From: Gimesia aquarii
Lineage (GTDB): Bacteria; Planctomycetota; Planctomycetia; Planctomycetales; Planctomycetaceae
Assembly (NCBI RefSeq): GCF_007748175.1
Contig: NZ_CP037422.1
Coordinates: forward strand, 5,844,334 to 5,908,333
Reading direction: 5' to 3'
Length of the DNA: 64,000 bases
The position numbers were made by a program, and so were the translations under genes. Each line of letters starts with the position of its first letter. The first letter of the stretch is position 1. The notes below the pieces were generated by a model, which worked only from the letters and a program-made list of their open reading frames with translations, ran no database searches and was not told where the DNA came from. Shown here piece by piece: positions 27,261 through 36,274 of this stretch.

Positions 27261-29123
27261 TTAGACAGCGGTTGTTGTCCGTTCGTTCCGATGCGTTGTA
27301 ACTTTGTCGGCTATTTTATCACCTGCAATTGCATCAGTCTTACTACGGTTGGTTATGCCTCCTCGCTGTTTTTCAAAACGTACCACAACACGTTGCTTTT
27401 CAAATGTTAAATGTAACGTGCTGCCTTTTTCGGGAAACTCTGAGTTAATAACATCAGAAATTACTGGTGTTACAAACCGTTCTATCGTACGTCGTAAAAA
27501 ACGTGCCCCAAAATAGGGGTCATATCCCTTCGCAGCCAGCCAATCGAGAATGTCACGATCCGCTTGAATCTTCAACTGTTTTCGTTTCAATCCAATCCGA
27601 TTCTGTAACAGGTTTAATTCGCACTCCGCAATCGCACGAATATCGACTGCGTTTAGCGAATGAAAGTACACAATCTCATCAAATCGATTCAAAAACTCGA
27701 AACGAAAGTATTCGACAAGACGACGATGAACCGCCTGTTCTACTTCCTGTTTTGAAGAAAACCCTTCAGAAAAACCGATCATACTTTTACGATATAGTTC
27801 TGCGCCCGCATTGGTTGTCGCAATGATCACTGTTGAACGACAGGAAACCGATTCACCGGTTCCATTAATGAAACAACCTTCATCGATCAACTGCATAAAC
27901 CGATCCAACACCAAAGGAGAGCACTTCTCGAATTCATCCAATAACAACACAGTAAAAGACTGCCCCTGTAAACGCTGAGTCAGTAGCCCTTGTCTTTTAG
28001 ACAGAGCATACGCTTCAGGATCTCCAAATAGCGTCACGGCGGCAACTTCCGACTGATAATCTGCCATATTCAAACGGACCATACTCTCAGGACGTCCCAG
28101 CAGATATTGCGACAATTTCTGGGCAATGTGGGTTTTACCAACCCCCGTTGGTCCAGCAAACAGAAACGCCCCCAAAGGACGCCGCACATCACTCAATCCT
28201 GCTTTGATAATTCCAATCATCCTTACGACTGCGTCTACAGCTTGATCTTGTCCCAAAACTACGGAAGCGAATTGTTCCCGTACCTGTTTCAAATTTAATG
28301 GTAAATCGGGATCAATCAACGACAGGGGTACTTTATGTACCTGATGAAAACGGTTAATGACATCTTTTTCATTAACTTTTTTCGCTTTACTGCGAACCAC
28401 TTTCACCTGACTTAACAGATCCAGTACCTTACGAGGCATATTCAACCGTGAGAGGAAACGGTGTGTCAATAACAACGCTTCTTCCTGGGCCGATTCAGTA
28501 AATCGCACTCGTTCTGATTTGAATTGATTTTCAGACCAGAGACTGACAATCGAACGGGCTGTGGCCAAATCCGGTTCGTCTACTTTCAAGGCTACAAAGT
28601 GACTCTCCAGATCAGGATAGTTTTCAAACATCGCTTCCACACTGGCACGATTTCCTTCTGCAAGTAAGGGGCGTTCTGTTTGATAAGCGTACGCCTGTAA
28701 AAGTGGCTGGAGATAATAGTCATCCATCACTTCCGTATCAGAGAAGACAGGAATGATTTTTTCGTCTGTTTCTAAAAGCAATTCCAGGAGTTTTTGAAAC
28801 TCGCCACGTAACTGGTCGTCTTTTTTCAAGCTCGCCAAAGCCCTTTTAAAAGACAATTTCAAGACACGCGCCTTCTCAAACGAGGCAGGGCCTTTCCCTG
28901 CAACGGACAGTAACACGAGCTTGTGAATCACAGAAGATTTCCCAACCCCTGAACCACCATACAAGATCGGAAAACGACCGGCATTCAAAACATCAATGAC
29001 ATCACAAACAAGGTTATCCATCAAAAAAACGGGAGACAATTTTCCCGTCTCTGCCTCATTCGTCAGATCGCGTTCCAACCATTTGTTGAGAACTTCTTTC
29101 AGATTTTTTGCTTGCTTAGACAT
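27261..29123 (-). CDS. ClpA/ClpC-like double AAA+ ATPase, degenerate first domain
   Basis: 620 residues, without the Clp N domain and without the ClpB middle domain. First AAA module: Walker A GGSGVGKSS (56-64), but the Walker B candidate reads IPVFSDTE (124-131) and the arginine-finger position reads DLESHF (171-176), so it is probably inactive. Second module is intact: Walker A GPTGVGKT (324-331), Walker B VLLLDEFEK (Asp396, Glu397), sensor 1 ATTN (Asn438), finger Arg480, sensor 2 GARFLRR (539-545). An IGF tripeptide (449-451) lies where ClpA/C carry the ClpP-docking loop. Predicted unfoldase, possibly ClpP-linked; no partner gene adjacent. Confidence 0.85.
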   Translation of the reverse strand: MSKQAKNLKEVLNKWLERDLTNEAETGKLSPVFLMDNLVCDVIDVLNAGRFPILYGGSGVGKSSVIHKLVLLSVAGKGPASFEKARVLKLSFKRALASLKKDDQLRGEFQKLLELLLETDEKIIPVFSDTEVMDDYYLQPLLQAYAYQTERPLLAEGNRASVEAMFENYPDLESHFVALKVDEPDLATARSIVSLWSENQFKSERVRFTESAQEEALLLTHRFLSRLNMPRKVLDLLSQVKVVRSKAKKVNEKDVINRFHQVHKVPLSLIDPDLPLNLKQVREQFASVVLGQDQAVDAVVRMIGIIKAGLSDVRRPLGAFLFAGPTGVGKTHIAQKLSQYLLGRPESMVRLNMADYQSEVAAVTLFGDPEAYALSKRQGLLTQRLQGQSFTVLLLDEFEKCSPLVLDRFMQLIDEGCFINGTGESVSCRSTVIIATTNAGAELYRKSMIGFSEGFSSKQEVEQAVHRRLVEYFRFEFLNRFDEIVYFHSLNAVDIRAIAECELNLLQNRIGLKRKQLKIQADRDILDWLAAKGYDPYFGARFLRRTIERFVTPVISDVINSEFPEKGSTLHLTFEKQRVVVRFEKQRGGITNRSKTDAIAGDKIADKVTTHRNERTTTAV

Positions 29124-29440
29124 TGAATTTTTCCCGGTTTATGATTTTCTTGATGATATAATCCCTTCTTCAGCTCAGAAAATTAAACCGCTGAAAAAAC
29201 GAACCATCCTACCTTATAGACGAATTCTTAGTACTGTTGGTTCACCAGGCTTTGCTTGATTCACTATAAAAAGGCTGATTTGACATTCATTCGCGAGAAG
29301 ATCAAATCAAAAAATGCCCGGTATCCAAGAGATTCACAACGACTGAACTGACAGAGGCTACTCAACCTGATAAAATAGAGGTGATCTTAATAGATCTACC
29401 ACTCCTCAAGATCCTGCCTCTGAATACAACAGGAATGACT
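29124..29440. other. Divergent intergenic region
   Basis: 317 bases between the ATPase gene and the plus-strand esterase-like gene. It should contain both promoters; I see no gene and no clear operator. Confidence 0.5.
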
Positions 29441-31564
29441 ATGACTCAAAAACGCTGCTACCGAATGTTATTCGTATTGATTTTGTCAGCTTTCGTTTTG
29501 CAAATTTCCTCGTCTCAAGCAGCGAATCCTGTTCAGGAACGACGAAAAATTATTGGAACCACAGCAGCAGATCAACAATTGAGTGACTATTTTCACTATC
29601 ACACGATGCAACTAGCCGATCAAAGCTTGAAGGATATTAAAAACTTAAAAACCTGGGAAAATAAAAGAGGTGTTTACCGAAAACAGCTTTTCGAAATGTT
29701 GGGGTTATCTCCATTGCCTCCCAAGACAGACCTCAAACCAGAGATAACAAATCGCATCACCAGTGATGGTTTCATCGTGGAAAATCTCACTTTTCAGTCA
29801 CGCCCCGGTCTGTATGTCACAGGGAATCTCTATCGACCTCTCAAACAAGACAAGAAATTACCTGCAATCCTCTATGTTTGCGGTCATGGAGGTGTTAAGA
29901 AAAATGGCATCAGCTACGGCAATAAAGTGCATTATCAGCATCATGGTGAGTGGTTTGCCAGAAACGGCTATGTCTGTCTGACAATTGATACCTTACAACT
30001 GGGAGAAATTGAAGGTTTGCATCACGGGACTTACAGGGAAGGGATGTGGTGGTGGTTGTCCCGCGGTTACACTCCGGCTGGAGTCGAAGCATGGAACTGC
30101 ATTCGTGCATTAGATTATCTCCAATCGCGACCTGAAGTTGATGGCGAGAAACTGGGAGTCACCGGTCGCTCAGGCGGCGGTGCTTATAGCTGGTGGATTG
30201 CCGCTCTGGATGAGCGAATCAAAGCTGCGGTTCCTGTTGCCGGCATCACAAATCTTAAGAACTATGTGATCGATGGAGCCGTCGAAGGACACTGCGACTG
30301 TATGTTTATGGTTAATACCTATCAATGGGACTATGCTCAGGTGGCTGCATTGGTCGCGCCGCGCCCTTTATTAATTTCCAATACCGATAAAGATAGTATT
30401 TTTCCTCTCGATGGGGTCGTTGACGTTTATCGTAATACAATGCAGATTTACGAATTATATGGTGTACCTGAAAATCTCGGCCTACAAATTACAGAAGGTC
30501 CCCACAAAGATACACAGGAATTACGAATTCACGCTTTTCACTGGTTCAATCATTTTCTTAAAGGTGATGATTCACTGATCGAAATGGCGGCAACAAAGTT
30601 CCATACTCCCGAAGAACTTCAGGTTTTTAAAACACTCCCCAAAGATCAAAAGAATACGAGCATACAAAATACGTTTGTCAAACAGGCCTCTAACTCGTTT
30701 CCTGTTCCAGAAGACACACAGCAGTGGGAACAGATAATAGCTAAGTGGAAAGATCAACTACTGCAAAAAACCTTCCGTGCCTGGCCGAAGAAAAATGATT
30801 CTACAATTAAAGCCAAAGTAGAAACATCGATTAAAAATGGCCTTTGCCTGAAAACGATTTCTTTTGACAGTCAAAAGCATGTACCATTAAAATTGTATCT
30901 CATTCTTCCAGAAACGCTCCCAGAAGACGGTATCAAAGAAGTCATACTGAACGTCCTGAGTCAATCTGAATGGGAGGACATCACACAAGTGCTGGCTCCT
31001 GATTTTCCAAAATCATTTCAACAGAATTCAGAGTCCACAACGTCACCGAAAATCTATCAAAAACTACGTCAAAAGGTGATTGACCAAAAAACTGCCGTCG
31101 CATTTTTTGCACCACGAGGCGTTGGATTGAGCAGTTGGAATCCTGACAAACGAAAACAAGTTCAGATCAGACGTCGATTCTATTTATTAGGTCAATCATT
31201 GGAAGGAATGCAAATCTGGGATATCCGCCGAGCCATCCAGGAAGTGAAAGCACAGTCAGAAGTATCAAAGTCCGCTCTAATTCTGAAAGCCAGTGGAGAT
31301 GCTGCTGCTTTGTGTCTGTATGCGTCACTTTTTGAAAGTGGTGTCGACGAGCTGGATCTAAAAGGAGTACCATCTTCACATCATATCGGTCCTGCCTTGT
31401 TGAATGTGCTACGGTTTCTAGATCTACCACAGACCGTTGCGATGGCAGCCAGTCGCTGTCCAGTCAAGCTAAATTTTGTGAATACGGTGGATTGGAAGTA
31501 TCCCGAGCAGGTCGGCCACAAACTAGGCTGGGACAAGAAACAGCTTCAAATTAGCGAAAATTAA
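29441..31564 (+). CDS. Large secreted alpha/beta hydrolase (acetyl-xylan-esterase / prolyl-oligopeptidase-like)
   Basis: 707 residues from ATG 29441, chosen because AGGA at 29431-29434 is 6 bases before it and a signal peptide (LFVLILSAFVLQISSSQAA) follows at once. The first half is an alpha/beta hydrolase: oxyanion region YVCGHGG (Cys147-Gly151), nucleophile elbow TGRSGGGAYSWW (Ser244), and a later acidic strand LISNTDKDSIFPLDG with GPHKDTQ providing the likely acid and His. The C-terminal half (from about residue 390) is a second, less clear hydrolase-like domain with FAPRGVGLSSW. Probably hydrolyses ester groups on polysaccharides or sugars outside the cytoplasm; substrate unknown. Confidence 0.85.
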   Translation: MTQKRCYRMLFVLILSAFVLQISSSQAANPVQERRKIIGTTAADQQLSDYFHYHTMQLADQSLKDIKNLKTWENKRGVYRKQLFEMLGLSPLPPKTDLKPEITNRITSDGFIVENLTFQSRPGLYVTGNLYRPLKQDKKLPAILYVCGHGGVKKNGISYGNKVHYQHHGEWFARNGYVCLTIDTLQLGEIEGLHHGTYREGMWWWLSRGYTPAGVEAWNCIRALDYLQSRPEVDGEKLGVTGRSGGGAYSWWIAALDERIKAAVPVAGITNLKNYVIDGAVEGHCDCMFMVNTYQWDYAQVAALVAPRPLLISNTDKDSIFPLDGVVDVYRNTMQIYELYGVPENLGLQITEGPHKDTQELRIHAFHWFNHFLKGDDSLIEMAATKFHTPEELQVFKTLPKDQKNTSIQNTFVKQASNSFPVPEDTQQWEQIIAKWKDQLLQKTFRAWPKKNDSTIKAKVETSIKNGLCLKTISFDSQKHVPLKLYLILPETLPEDGIKEVILNVLSQSEWEDITQVLAPDFPKSFQQNSESTTSPKIYQKLRQKVIDQKTAVAFFAPRGVGLSSWNPDKRKQVQIRRRFYLLGQSLEGMQIWDIRRAIQEVKAQSEVSKSALILKASGDAAALCLYASLFESGVDELDLKGVPSSHHIGPALLNVLRFLDLPQTVAMAASRCPVKLNFVNTVDWKYPEQVGHKLGWDKKQLQISEN

Positions 31565-31678
31565 ACAGAAAACGAAATTGAATTCAAAATCGGATACAAC
31601 GACTGAGTTTGCTCATTACTATCTCTCAGCTATAATCACTGAAGATCACTTACTCAACATAATGTATGAGACGAGTGA

Positions 31679-31694
31679 TAATCATTGATGATTA
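31679..31694 (+). promoter_or_regulatory. Palindrome upstream of hemQ, partly Fur-box-like
   Basis: TAATCA-TTGA-TGATTA is a perfect inverted repeat 33 bases before the GTG start. With the preceding TGA it gives TGATAATCATT, the left part of a Fur box, but the right half departs from the consensus. An iron or haem regulator is possible. Confidence 0.35.
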
Positions 31695-31727
31695 ACTCTC
31701 CATTTCTTTTTAGCAAGGTGACTCGAC

Positions 31728-32570
31728 GTGAATCGTCCTCAACATACTTCTGCTCCGCTTCCTGATCCCACAATGGAGATGACGGAAGGCTGGCATTGTC
31801 TTCATTTGTACTACCGTGTTGATCAAGACAAACTAAATCATATAGATCAAAATACTCGTGCCACAGGACGAGAAGCCCTCGCTTCGCTACTGAATCCTGA
31901 ACGTGAAGATGCCCCGATTCGCATGCAAACCTCGGTTGTTTCTGGCCATAAAGCAGATTTACATGTTCTGATTATGGACCCCGATCCCATCAAAATTGAC
32001 AGTATTAAGCAGGGAATCCGTTCTTCGGGTCTTGGTCCAGCGTTGATACCAACTTATTCATTTGTTTCTATTACGGAAATTTCAGAGTATGTACCGACTT
32101 TGGATCAATATGCAGCCAAGCTCCAGCAGGAAGGGGCTGATCCGGAAAGTCCTGCATTTCAGGCGAAACTGAAAGCCTATGAAGGTCGGCTGCCGGCTAT
32201 GAATCAACAGCGAATCTATCCGGAGTTTCCGGACTTTCCTGTCTACACATTTTATCCAATGAATAAATCACGTGTACCCGGAGCAAACTGGTATATGGAG
32301 CAGTTCAGTAACCGTTACAACATGATGGCGGAACATGGTATTAGCGGGATGAAATTCGCAGGACGGGTCGTGCAGGTCATCACAGCGTCTACAGGATTTG
32401 ATGATTGGGAATGGGGAGTTAGCTTATGGGGTCGCGCACCAGAGCCAATTAAGGAAATTGTTTATACAATGCGATTTGACAAAGCTTCTGCCAAATATGC
32501 GGAGTTTGGTCCTTTTTATTTGAGCTATATTATGTCCCCGGAAGAAGCAATCGCCCATCTCAAACTCTAA
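31728..32570 (+). CDS. hemQ: Coproheme decarboxylase (HemQ/ChdC)
   Basis: 280 residues of the chlorite-dismutase-like fold. The second half carries the HemQ marks: catalytic Tyr176 in YPMNK (with Lys180), NWYMEQFSNRYNMMAEHG with proximal His203, and then the near-invariant FAGRVVQVITASTGFDDWEWGVSLW, followed by MRFDKASAKYAEFGPFY. It converts coproheme to haem b with peroxide, the last step of the coproporphyrin-dependent pathway. The GTG start at 31728 has an AAGGTGA binding site 6 bases upstream. Not chlorite dismutase, since the distal Arg of that group is not evident. Confidence 0.95.
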   Translation: MNRPQHTSAPLPDPTMEMTEGWHCLHLYYRVDQDKLNHIDQNTRATGREALASLLNPEREDAPIRMQTSVVSGHKADLHVLIMDPDPIKIDSIKQGIRSSGLGPALIPTYSFVSITEISEYVPTLDQYAAKLQQEGADPESPAFQAKLKAYEGRLPAMNQQRIYPEFPDFPVYTFYPMNKSRVPGANWYMEQFSNRYNMMAEHGISGMKFAGRVVQVITASTGFDDWEWGVSLWGRAPEPIKEIVYTMRFDKASAKYAEFGPFYLSYIMSPEEAIAHLKL

Positions 32571-32589
32571 AAGTTCAAGACGGGCGATT
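32549..32589 (+). terminator. Hairpin overlapping the hemQ stop codon
   Basis: AATCGCCC and GGGCGATT form a perfect 8-base stem that continues as an imperfect inner stem (ATCTCAAACT against AGTTCAAGAC), starting inside the last codons of hemQ. It lies between convergent hemQ and the DUF1571 gene. No strong T-run, so factor-assisted or bidirectional termination is likely. Confidence 0.5.
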
Positions 32590-32622
32590 TGTACTCAATC
32601 AATCTATTAAAAACACTTTTGC

Positions 32623-33684
32623 TTATCTGCGAAAGCGATAATTCTTGTTTGTTTTACTGAAGTCTGTTGTTGCCAACTCTGATTTCATATTGATGTTTGT
32701 GAATGAATAGGACTCAATCAGAGTCTGTTCATCCAGTTCCTCTGGCGATGCACTCGCCAGGCCATCTGTTGGCCAACCATATCCCCTGACAAAAACTGGC
32801 AGACAAGTTTTTTGATCAATGTAAACGACCGACTTACGATAAGTTTCTGACTCTTTTGCGTTAGCAAAATGAGCTATAAAACAATAGCAGTCTTTCCCGT
32901 CAAATTTTTGGTCGGTCAGCATGACACATTCCGTATTAAGTTTTTCATCAAGATCTTTTTTACGAAAATGAATGATCGTTTCAGCCAGAGCCTTGATTCC
33001 GGCCTTCGTAATTGGGTGTCGAGATTCTTTTAAGGCCAGTGAACCGTGGGGGTCAAGTTTTAAGGTTGGTACCAATCGACCTTTTAGCCCTCCCATTTTA
33101 ACAAGCATTTTTTGATCATTTTCGCCATCGACATAAAGTAATTCCTGCCCTTTGTCACCCACGACCCATTTCATATAAACACTAAATGGTTTATGACGAC
33201 ACTTCAGATTAATGACCTGGTTCTCTGACAGTTCACCACCTAGGAATTCCTGCTTCGAAAATGTTGTTGTGTAATCGGGAACAGTCTCCAGATAGCGGCA
33301 GCCTTTTTCCAATAGCAGCAAGTTCATTAATAAAGCCATTCGGCCCGTCAAAACCCCATTCTGCTGAGGCTTCGGACTTTCCTTTTTTGAATTGATATTT
33401 AGCCCTGATTCAGCCTGATGTGTTGGTTTATAGGCTATGACAGGAATGGGAACTGGCTTGCTTGCAACAACACCAGTGTCATTAGGATCAGCATCTGCAG
33501 GAGAAGGATCATAACTAAAATAAAGGATTCCGATCGCCGCCGAAAAGATAGCTGAAGCCAACATATTCGAAAAATGGTGTTTTGATCTATTTTTTAGCAT
33601 GCGCATCATGCGGTACCGTCCCTTTTCAATAAGAAAATGCAAGGCACCGTCTTGTCTGAACTGGCTCTCCATAACGAGATCCAT
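32623..33684 (-). CDS. DUF1571 protein, membrane-anchored
   Basis: 353 residues. A cytoplasmic basic head (about 35 residues with KGRYRMMRMLKNRSK) and one hydrophobic helix (LASAIFSAAIGILYF) anchor it. A Pro/Lys-rich linker follows. The folded part starts at RYLETVPDYTTTFSKQEFLGGELSENQ, which is the start of the DUF1571 family; the lines LYVDGENDQKMLVKMGG and EKLNTECVMLTDQKFDGKDCYCF also belong to it. Members resemble outer-membrane lipoprotein carrier-like folds. Function undetermined. A small GC hairpin in the leader (CGGGC-TT-GCCCG at 33707-33718) is visible. It converges on hemQ. Confidence 0.8.
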   Translation of the reverse strand: MDLVMESQFRQDGALHFLIEKGRYRMMRMLKNRSKHHFSNMLASAIFSAAIGILYFSYDPSPADADPNDTGVVASKPVPIPVIAYKPTHQAESGLNINSKKESPKPQQNGVLTGRMALLMNLLLLEKGCRYLETVPDYTTTFSKQEFLGGELSENQVINLKCRHKPFSVYMKWVVGDKGQELLYVDGENDQKMLVKMGGLKGRLVPTLKLDPHGSLALKESRHPITKAGIKALAETIIHFRKKDLDEKLNTECVMLTDQKFDGKDCYCFIAHFANAKESETYRKSVVYIDQKTCLPVFVRGYGWPTDGLASASPEELDEQTLIESYSFTNINMKSELATTDFSKTNKNYRFRR

Positions 33685-34284
33685 TCATCCGTGAAAAGAC
33701 GTAAACCGGGCTTGCCCGTCGTTGTGATATGATGTGGCCAGCACACGGAAATCCCTTTGTGTGTCTGACAAATATTTGATTCCATAAGGTTTTATGTTCT
33801 TTTAAGCCTGAAAAAGTCGAATCAATATCTAATTCTTCTCAATATTATCTGATAGAGAGAATAACTTCGTTGCCACCTTTTCTGGCCCACTCAAGACATC
33901 AGACCAGTTCAGCCTCATTGCTGAACACGTACTTAGATGAATTCAGGATAGCTATTCCTAAAAATTCGTCATTTACAGCAGGTTTGTATGAGAGAATCTT
34001 GTCTAAGCTCCTAATCAGAGCGTTTCTCAAATTTGTATGGGTTCAGATTAGATGGAACCCGCAAACTCAACTCAAAGCACCACATCGATCTAACTTATAT
34101 TTTTGTAATCGCTCTACCAAATTCAGCTCATAATCTGGAAATGTTGCCCCAGGTTTTATTTTTCTAAGACATTCATTTATAATCACTTAAGCATTATTAT
34201 CTCATATACGCTTTTATGACATCAGTTTTCTTTAGTTTCGATTCCATTGAAAATCATTTGTATTAAGTAGAGAAGGTGAGTTTC
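33685..34284. other. Divergent intergenic region, no gene seen
   Basis: 600 bases between the DUF1571 gene (minus) and the isomerase-like gene (plus). A short GC hairpin lies at 33707-33718. A frame at 33870-34133 from TTG has no binding site or family feature and I do not accept it. The remainder is AT-rich, in keeping with two promoters and possibly a small RNA. Confidence 0.5.
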
Positions 34285-35235
34285 ATGTCCTTAAATCGAC
34301 GTTCGTTTATCAAAAGCGCATGTGCTGCGTTGTTCACAAGTTCTTTGGGCAATCATGTCTGTGCATCTCTCGGAAGAGAACGAGTCATGAAACTGGATCT
34401 CTCCTGTGGTCGCATCGGTGTTAAAGCTAATCAAAAACAAGCCATCGACTATGCTCAGAAATACGGTTTTGAAGCGGTCGTTCCAGATGCAGGTTACCTT
34501 GGTCGACTTTCTGAAAATGAACTGTCGAAACTGAAATCAGAAATGCAGAGTAAAAATCTGGTTTTTAGTGCAGCTGGTATGCCAGTCGACTTTCGTAAGG
34601 ATGAATCAAAATTCAAGGAGGGATTGAAGTCACTTCCCAATGCTGCTGCTGCTCTACAACGTGCGGGTGTTACGCGAATTGGAACATGGCTGATGCCAAC
34701 ACATGCTGAACTTACCTACAATGCGAACTTCAAACAACATACACGCCGCTTAAAACAAATCTCACGGATACTGTCAGACCATGGCTTACGCTTCGGACTG
34801 GAATATGTAGGCCCCAAAACCTTATGGTCGAGCCAAAAGTTCCCGTTTATTCATACGATGCCGGAAACGAAAGAATTGATTTCTGCTATCGATGTCAAAG
34901 GAGTAGGTCTGATCCTGGATAGTTGGCACTGGTACACAGCCCATGAAACCAAAGCAGATTTATTGACTTTAAGCAATGCCGAGATAGTTGCAGTCGACTT
35001 GAATGATGCTCCTGCAGGCTTAGAAATAGATGAGCAGATAGATCAAAAACGCGAGTTACCAATGGCAACAGGTGTGATTGATCTTTCAACATTCCTAAAT
35101 ACACTCAACAGTATAGGATATGATGGTCCTGTACGTGCTGAACCATTTAATGCAGCACTCAGAAAGTTGCCGGCTGATCAGGCAGTTTCCGCGACCGCGA
35201 TTGCGATGAAAAAAGCCTTTGCCTTGATTAATTAG
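34285..35235 (+). CDS. Sugar phosphate isomerase/epimerase-like TIM-barrel protein, probable Tat export
   Basis: 316 residues from ATG 34285, supported by GAGAAGG about 9 bases upstream (a GTG at 34276 is the longer choice). The N-terminus LNRRSFIKSACAALF is a clear twin-arginine signal. The body is a xylose-isomerase-like TIM barrel of the AP-endonuclease family 2 group: GFEAVVPDAGYLG, RIGTWLMPTHAE, LRFGLEYVGP (Glu), GLILDSWHWYTAHE (Asp, His), IVAVDLNDAP and YDGPVRAEPFN (Glu), the positions that usually bind the metal. Likely isomerises or cleaves a sugar derivative; substrate unknown. Converges on the YdjY gene with 4 bases between. Confidence 0.88.
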   Translation: MSLNRRSFIKSACAALFTSSLGNHVCASLGRERVMKLDLSCGRIGVKANQKQAIDYAQKYGFEAVVPDAGYLGRLSENELSKLKSEMQSKNLVFSAAGMPVDFRKDESKFKEGLKSLPNAAAALQRAGVTRIGTWLMPTHAELTYNANFKQHTRRLKQISRILSDHGLRFGLEYVGPKTLWSSQKFPFIHTMPETKELISAIDVKGVGLILDSWHWYTAHETKADLLTLSNAEIVAVDLNDAPAGLEIDEQIDQKRELPMATGVIDLSTFLNTLNSIGYDGPVRAEPFNAALRKLPADQAVSATAIAMKKAFALIN

Positions 35236-35239
35236 GCAA

Positions 35240-36181
35240 CTATTTTTTAGCGAGAGAGATTTCAATTGTAACTGGAGTTCCGCGCGGGGGAATTTTAGTC
35301 TGATTGGCTTCGAATAGAAGATTTCCTTCACCCGATGCCGAACTGGCGATATTGACATCGATGATTGCAGTTGGAAAGTTGGCAACACAGATTAAGTCTC
35401 CACTTTCTGCATGGTAATATTTTTCCCCAGTTGCTTCGTCTGTTGAAAAACCGCTACCTGCAAAAATCCAGTCTGCTTTCATCGTCCGAGGTTGGCTTTC
35501 ATCATAGAACTTGTTAATTGCAGCTCGAAACTGTTTCTGTCTCGATTTAGCAAGGAAGGCATCTCGTTCTTTTTTGGACATCTGCCCAAACCAAATCAGT
35601 TCCTTGTATTTCTCATCATATCGTAGCTCACTTTTTTTATCGATGACCACTCCTTCAGGGAGCTGATCAAGTTTGGCTGTGAAATAACGATTCGTTGCAG
35701 TACGAACCCAACTCTGGGCAGGCTCACGGTGCAACTTACCTTGTTTATCTTTCCACTGCAGGAAAATACTCAATTTCTGTCCCTTAGGAGGCTGGAACTT
35801 CGGACTAAATTTAACAGGAGTCCCAACCTTGGCTCCAATAGCAATTAAACCTGCATGAATGGCCTTTGCGCTTGAATCAATCGAAAGGATTGATTCGTGC
35901 TCCTTGGTCTGTTTTTTGCAACACAACATCTCCAATACGCCTTCCTGGAGGCAAACTTTTGTCCTTAATAACAAACGTTTGCCTTCCAGGTCCAGAAGTA
36001 CGGTCTTTTGTTTATTAAGGGCGACTAGACCGTCATCTTGTTTATTCGTTTTCTTTTTGGATTCTGAATTTGCTTTGGGAGTATTCTTTTTGACGGGATC
36101 AGCAGCATTAAGATATTGCATGGTCGTTAAACCAGACACCACCACCAGACATGGTAACCACAAAGAACTAAACTGTTTCAT
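35240..36181 (-). CDS. Secreted YdjY-domain protein
   Basis: 313 residues from ATG 36181, which has GGAAAGA six bases upstream; the frame extends to a TTG at 36193. Signal peptide WLPCLVVVSGLTTMQYLNAA, then a Lys-rich linker. The segment LLLRTKVCLQEGVLEMLCC, HESILSIDSSAKAIHAGLIAIGA and VGTPVKF is the core of the YdjY domain (DUF4450-like in some naming), common in planctomycete secreted proteins. A C-terminal part, from about residue 200, is not recognised. Function unknown. Two Cys pairs (CLQ and CC) could form disulfides. Confidence 0.75.
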   Translation of the reverse strand: MKQFSSLWLPCLVVVSGLTTMQYLNAADPVKKNTPKANSESKKKTNKQDDGLVALNKQKTVLLDLEGKRLLLRTKVCLQEGVLEMLCCKKQTKEHESILSIDSSAKAIHAGLIAIGAKVGTPVKFSPKFQPPKGQKLSIFLQWKDKQGKLHREPAQSWVRTATNRYFTAKLDQLPEGVVIDKKSELRYDEKYKELIWFGQMSKKERDAFLAKSRQKQFRAAINKFYDESQPRTMKADWIFAGSGFSTDEATGEKYYHAESGDLICVANFPTAIIDVNIASSASGEGNLLFEANQTKIPPRGTPVTIEISLAKK

Positions 36182-36274
36182 TAATCTTTCCAAATAATTC
36201 GGGATTAAGAGTGTCTCTTTTACACTAGTATTCTATGTGGTTTGGCGTTTATGTCTGTACCAAATCAGCAAGAA

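Noticed and set aside
31728-32570. Reading hemQ as a chlorite dismutase
   Set aside because: The distal Arg and oligomer features of chlorite dismutase are not evident, while YPMNK and FDDWEWG are HemQ marks.
33870-34133. 87-codon frame from TTG in the 33.7-34.3 kb intergenic region
   Set aside because: No binding site, no domain; region is a divergent promoter area.
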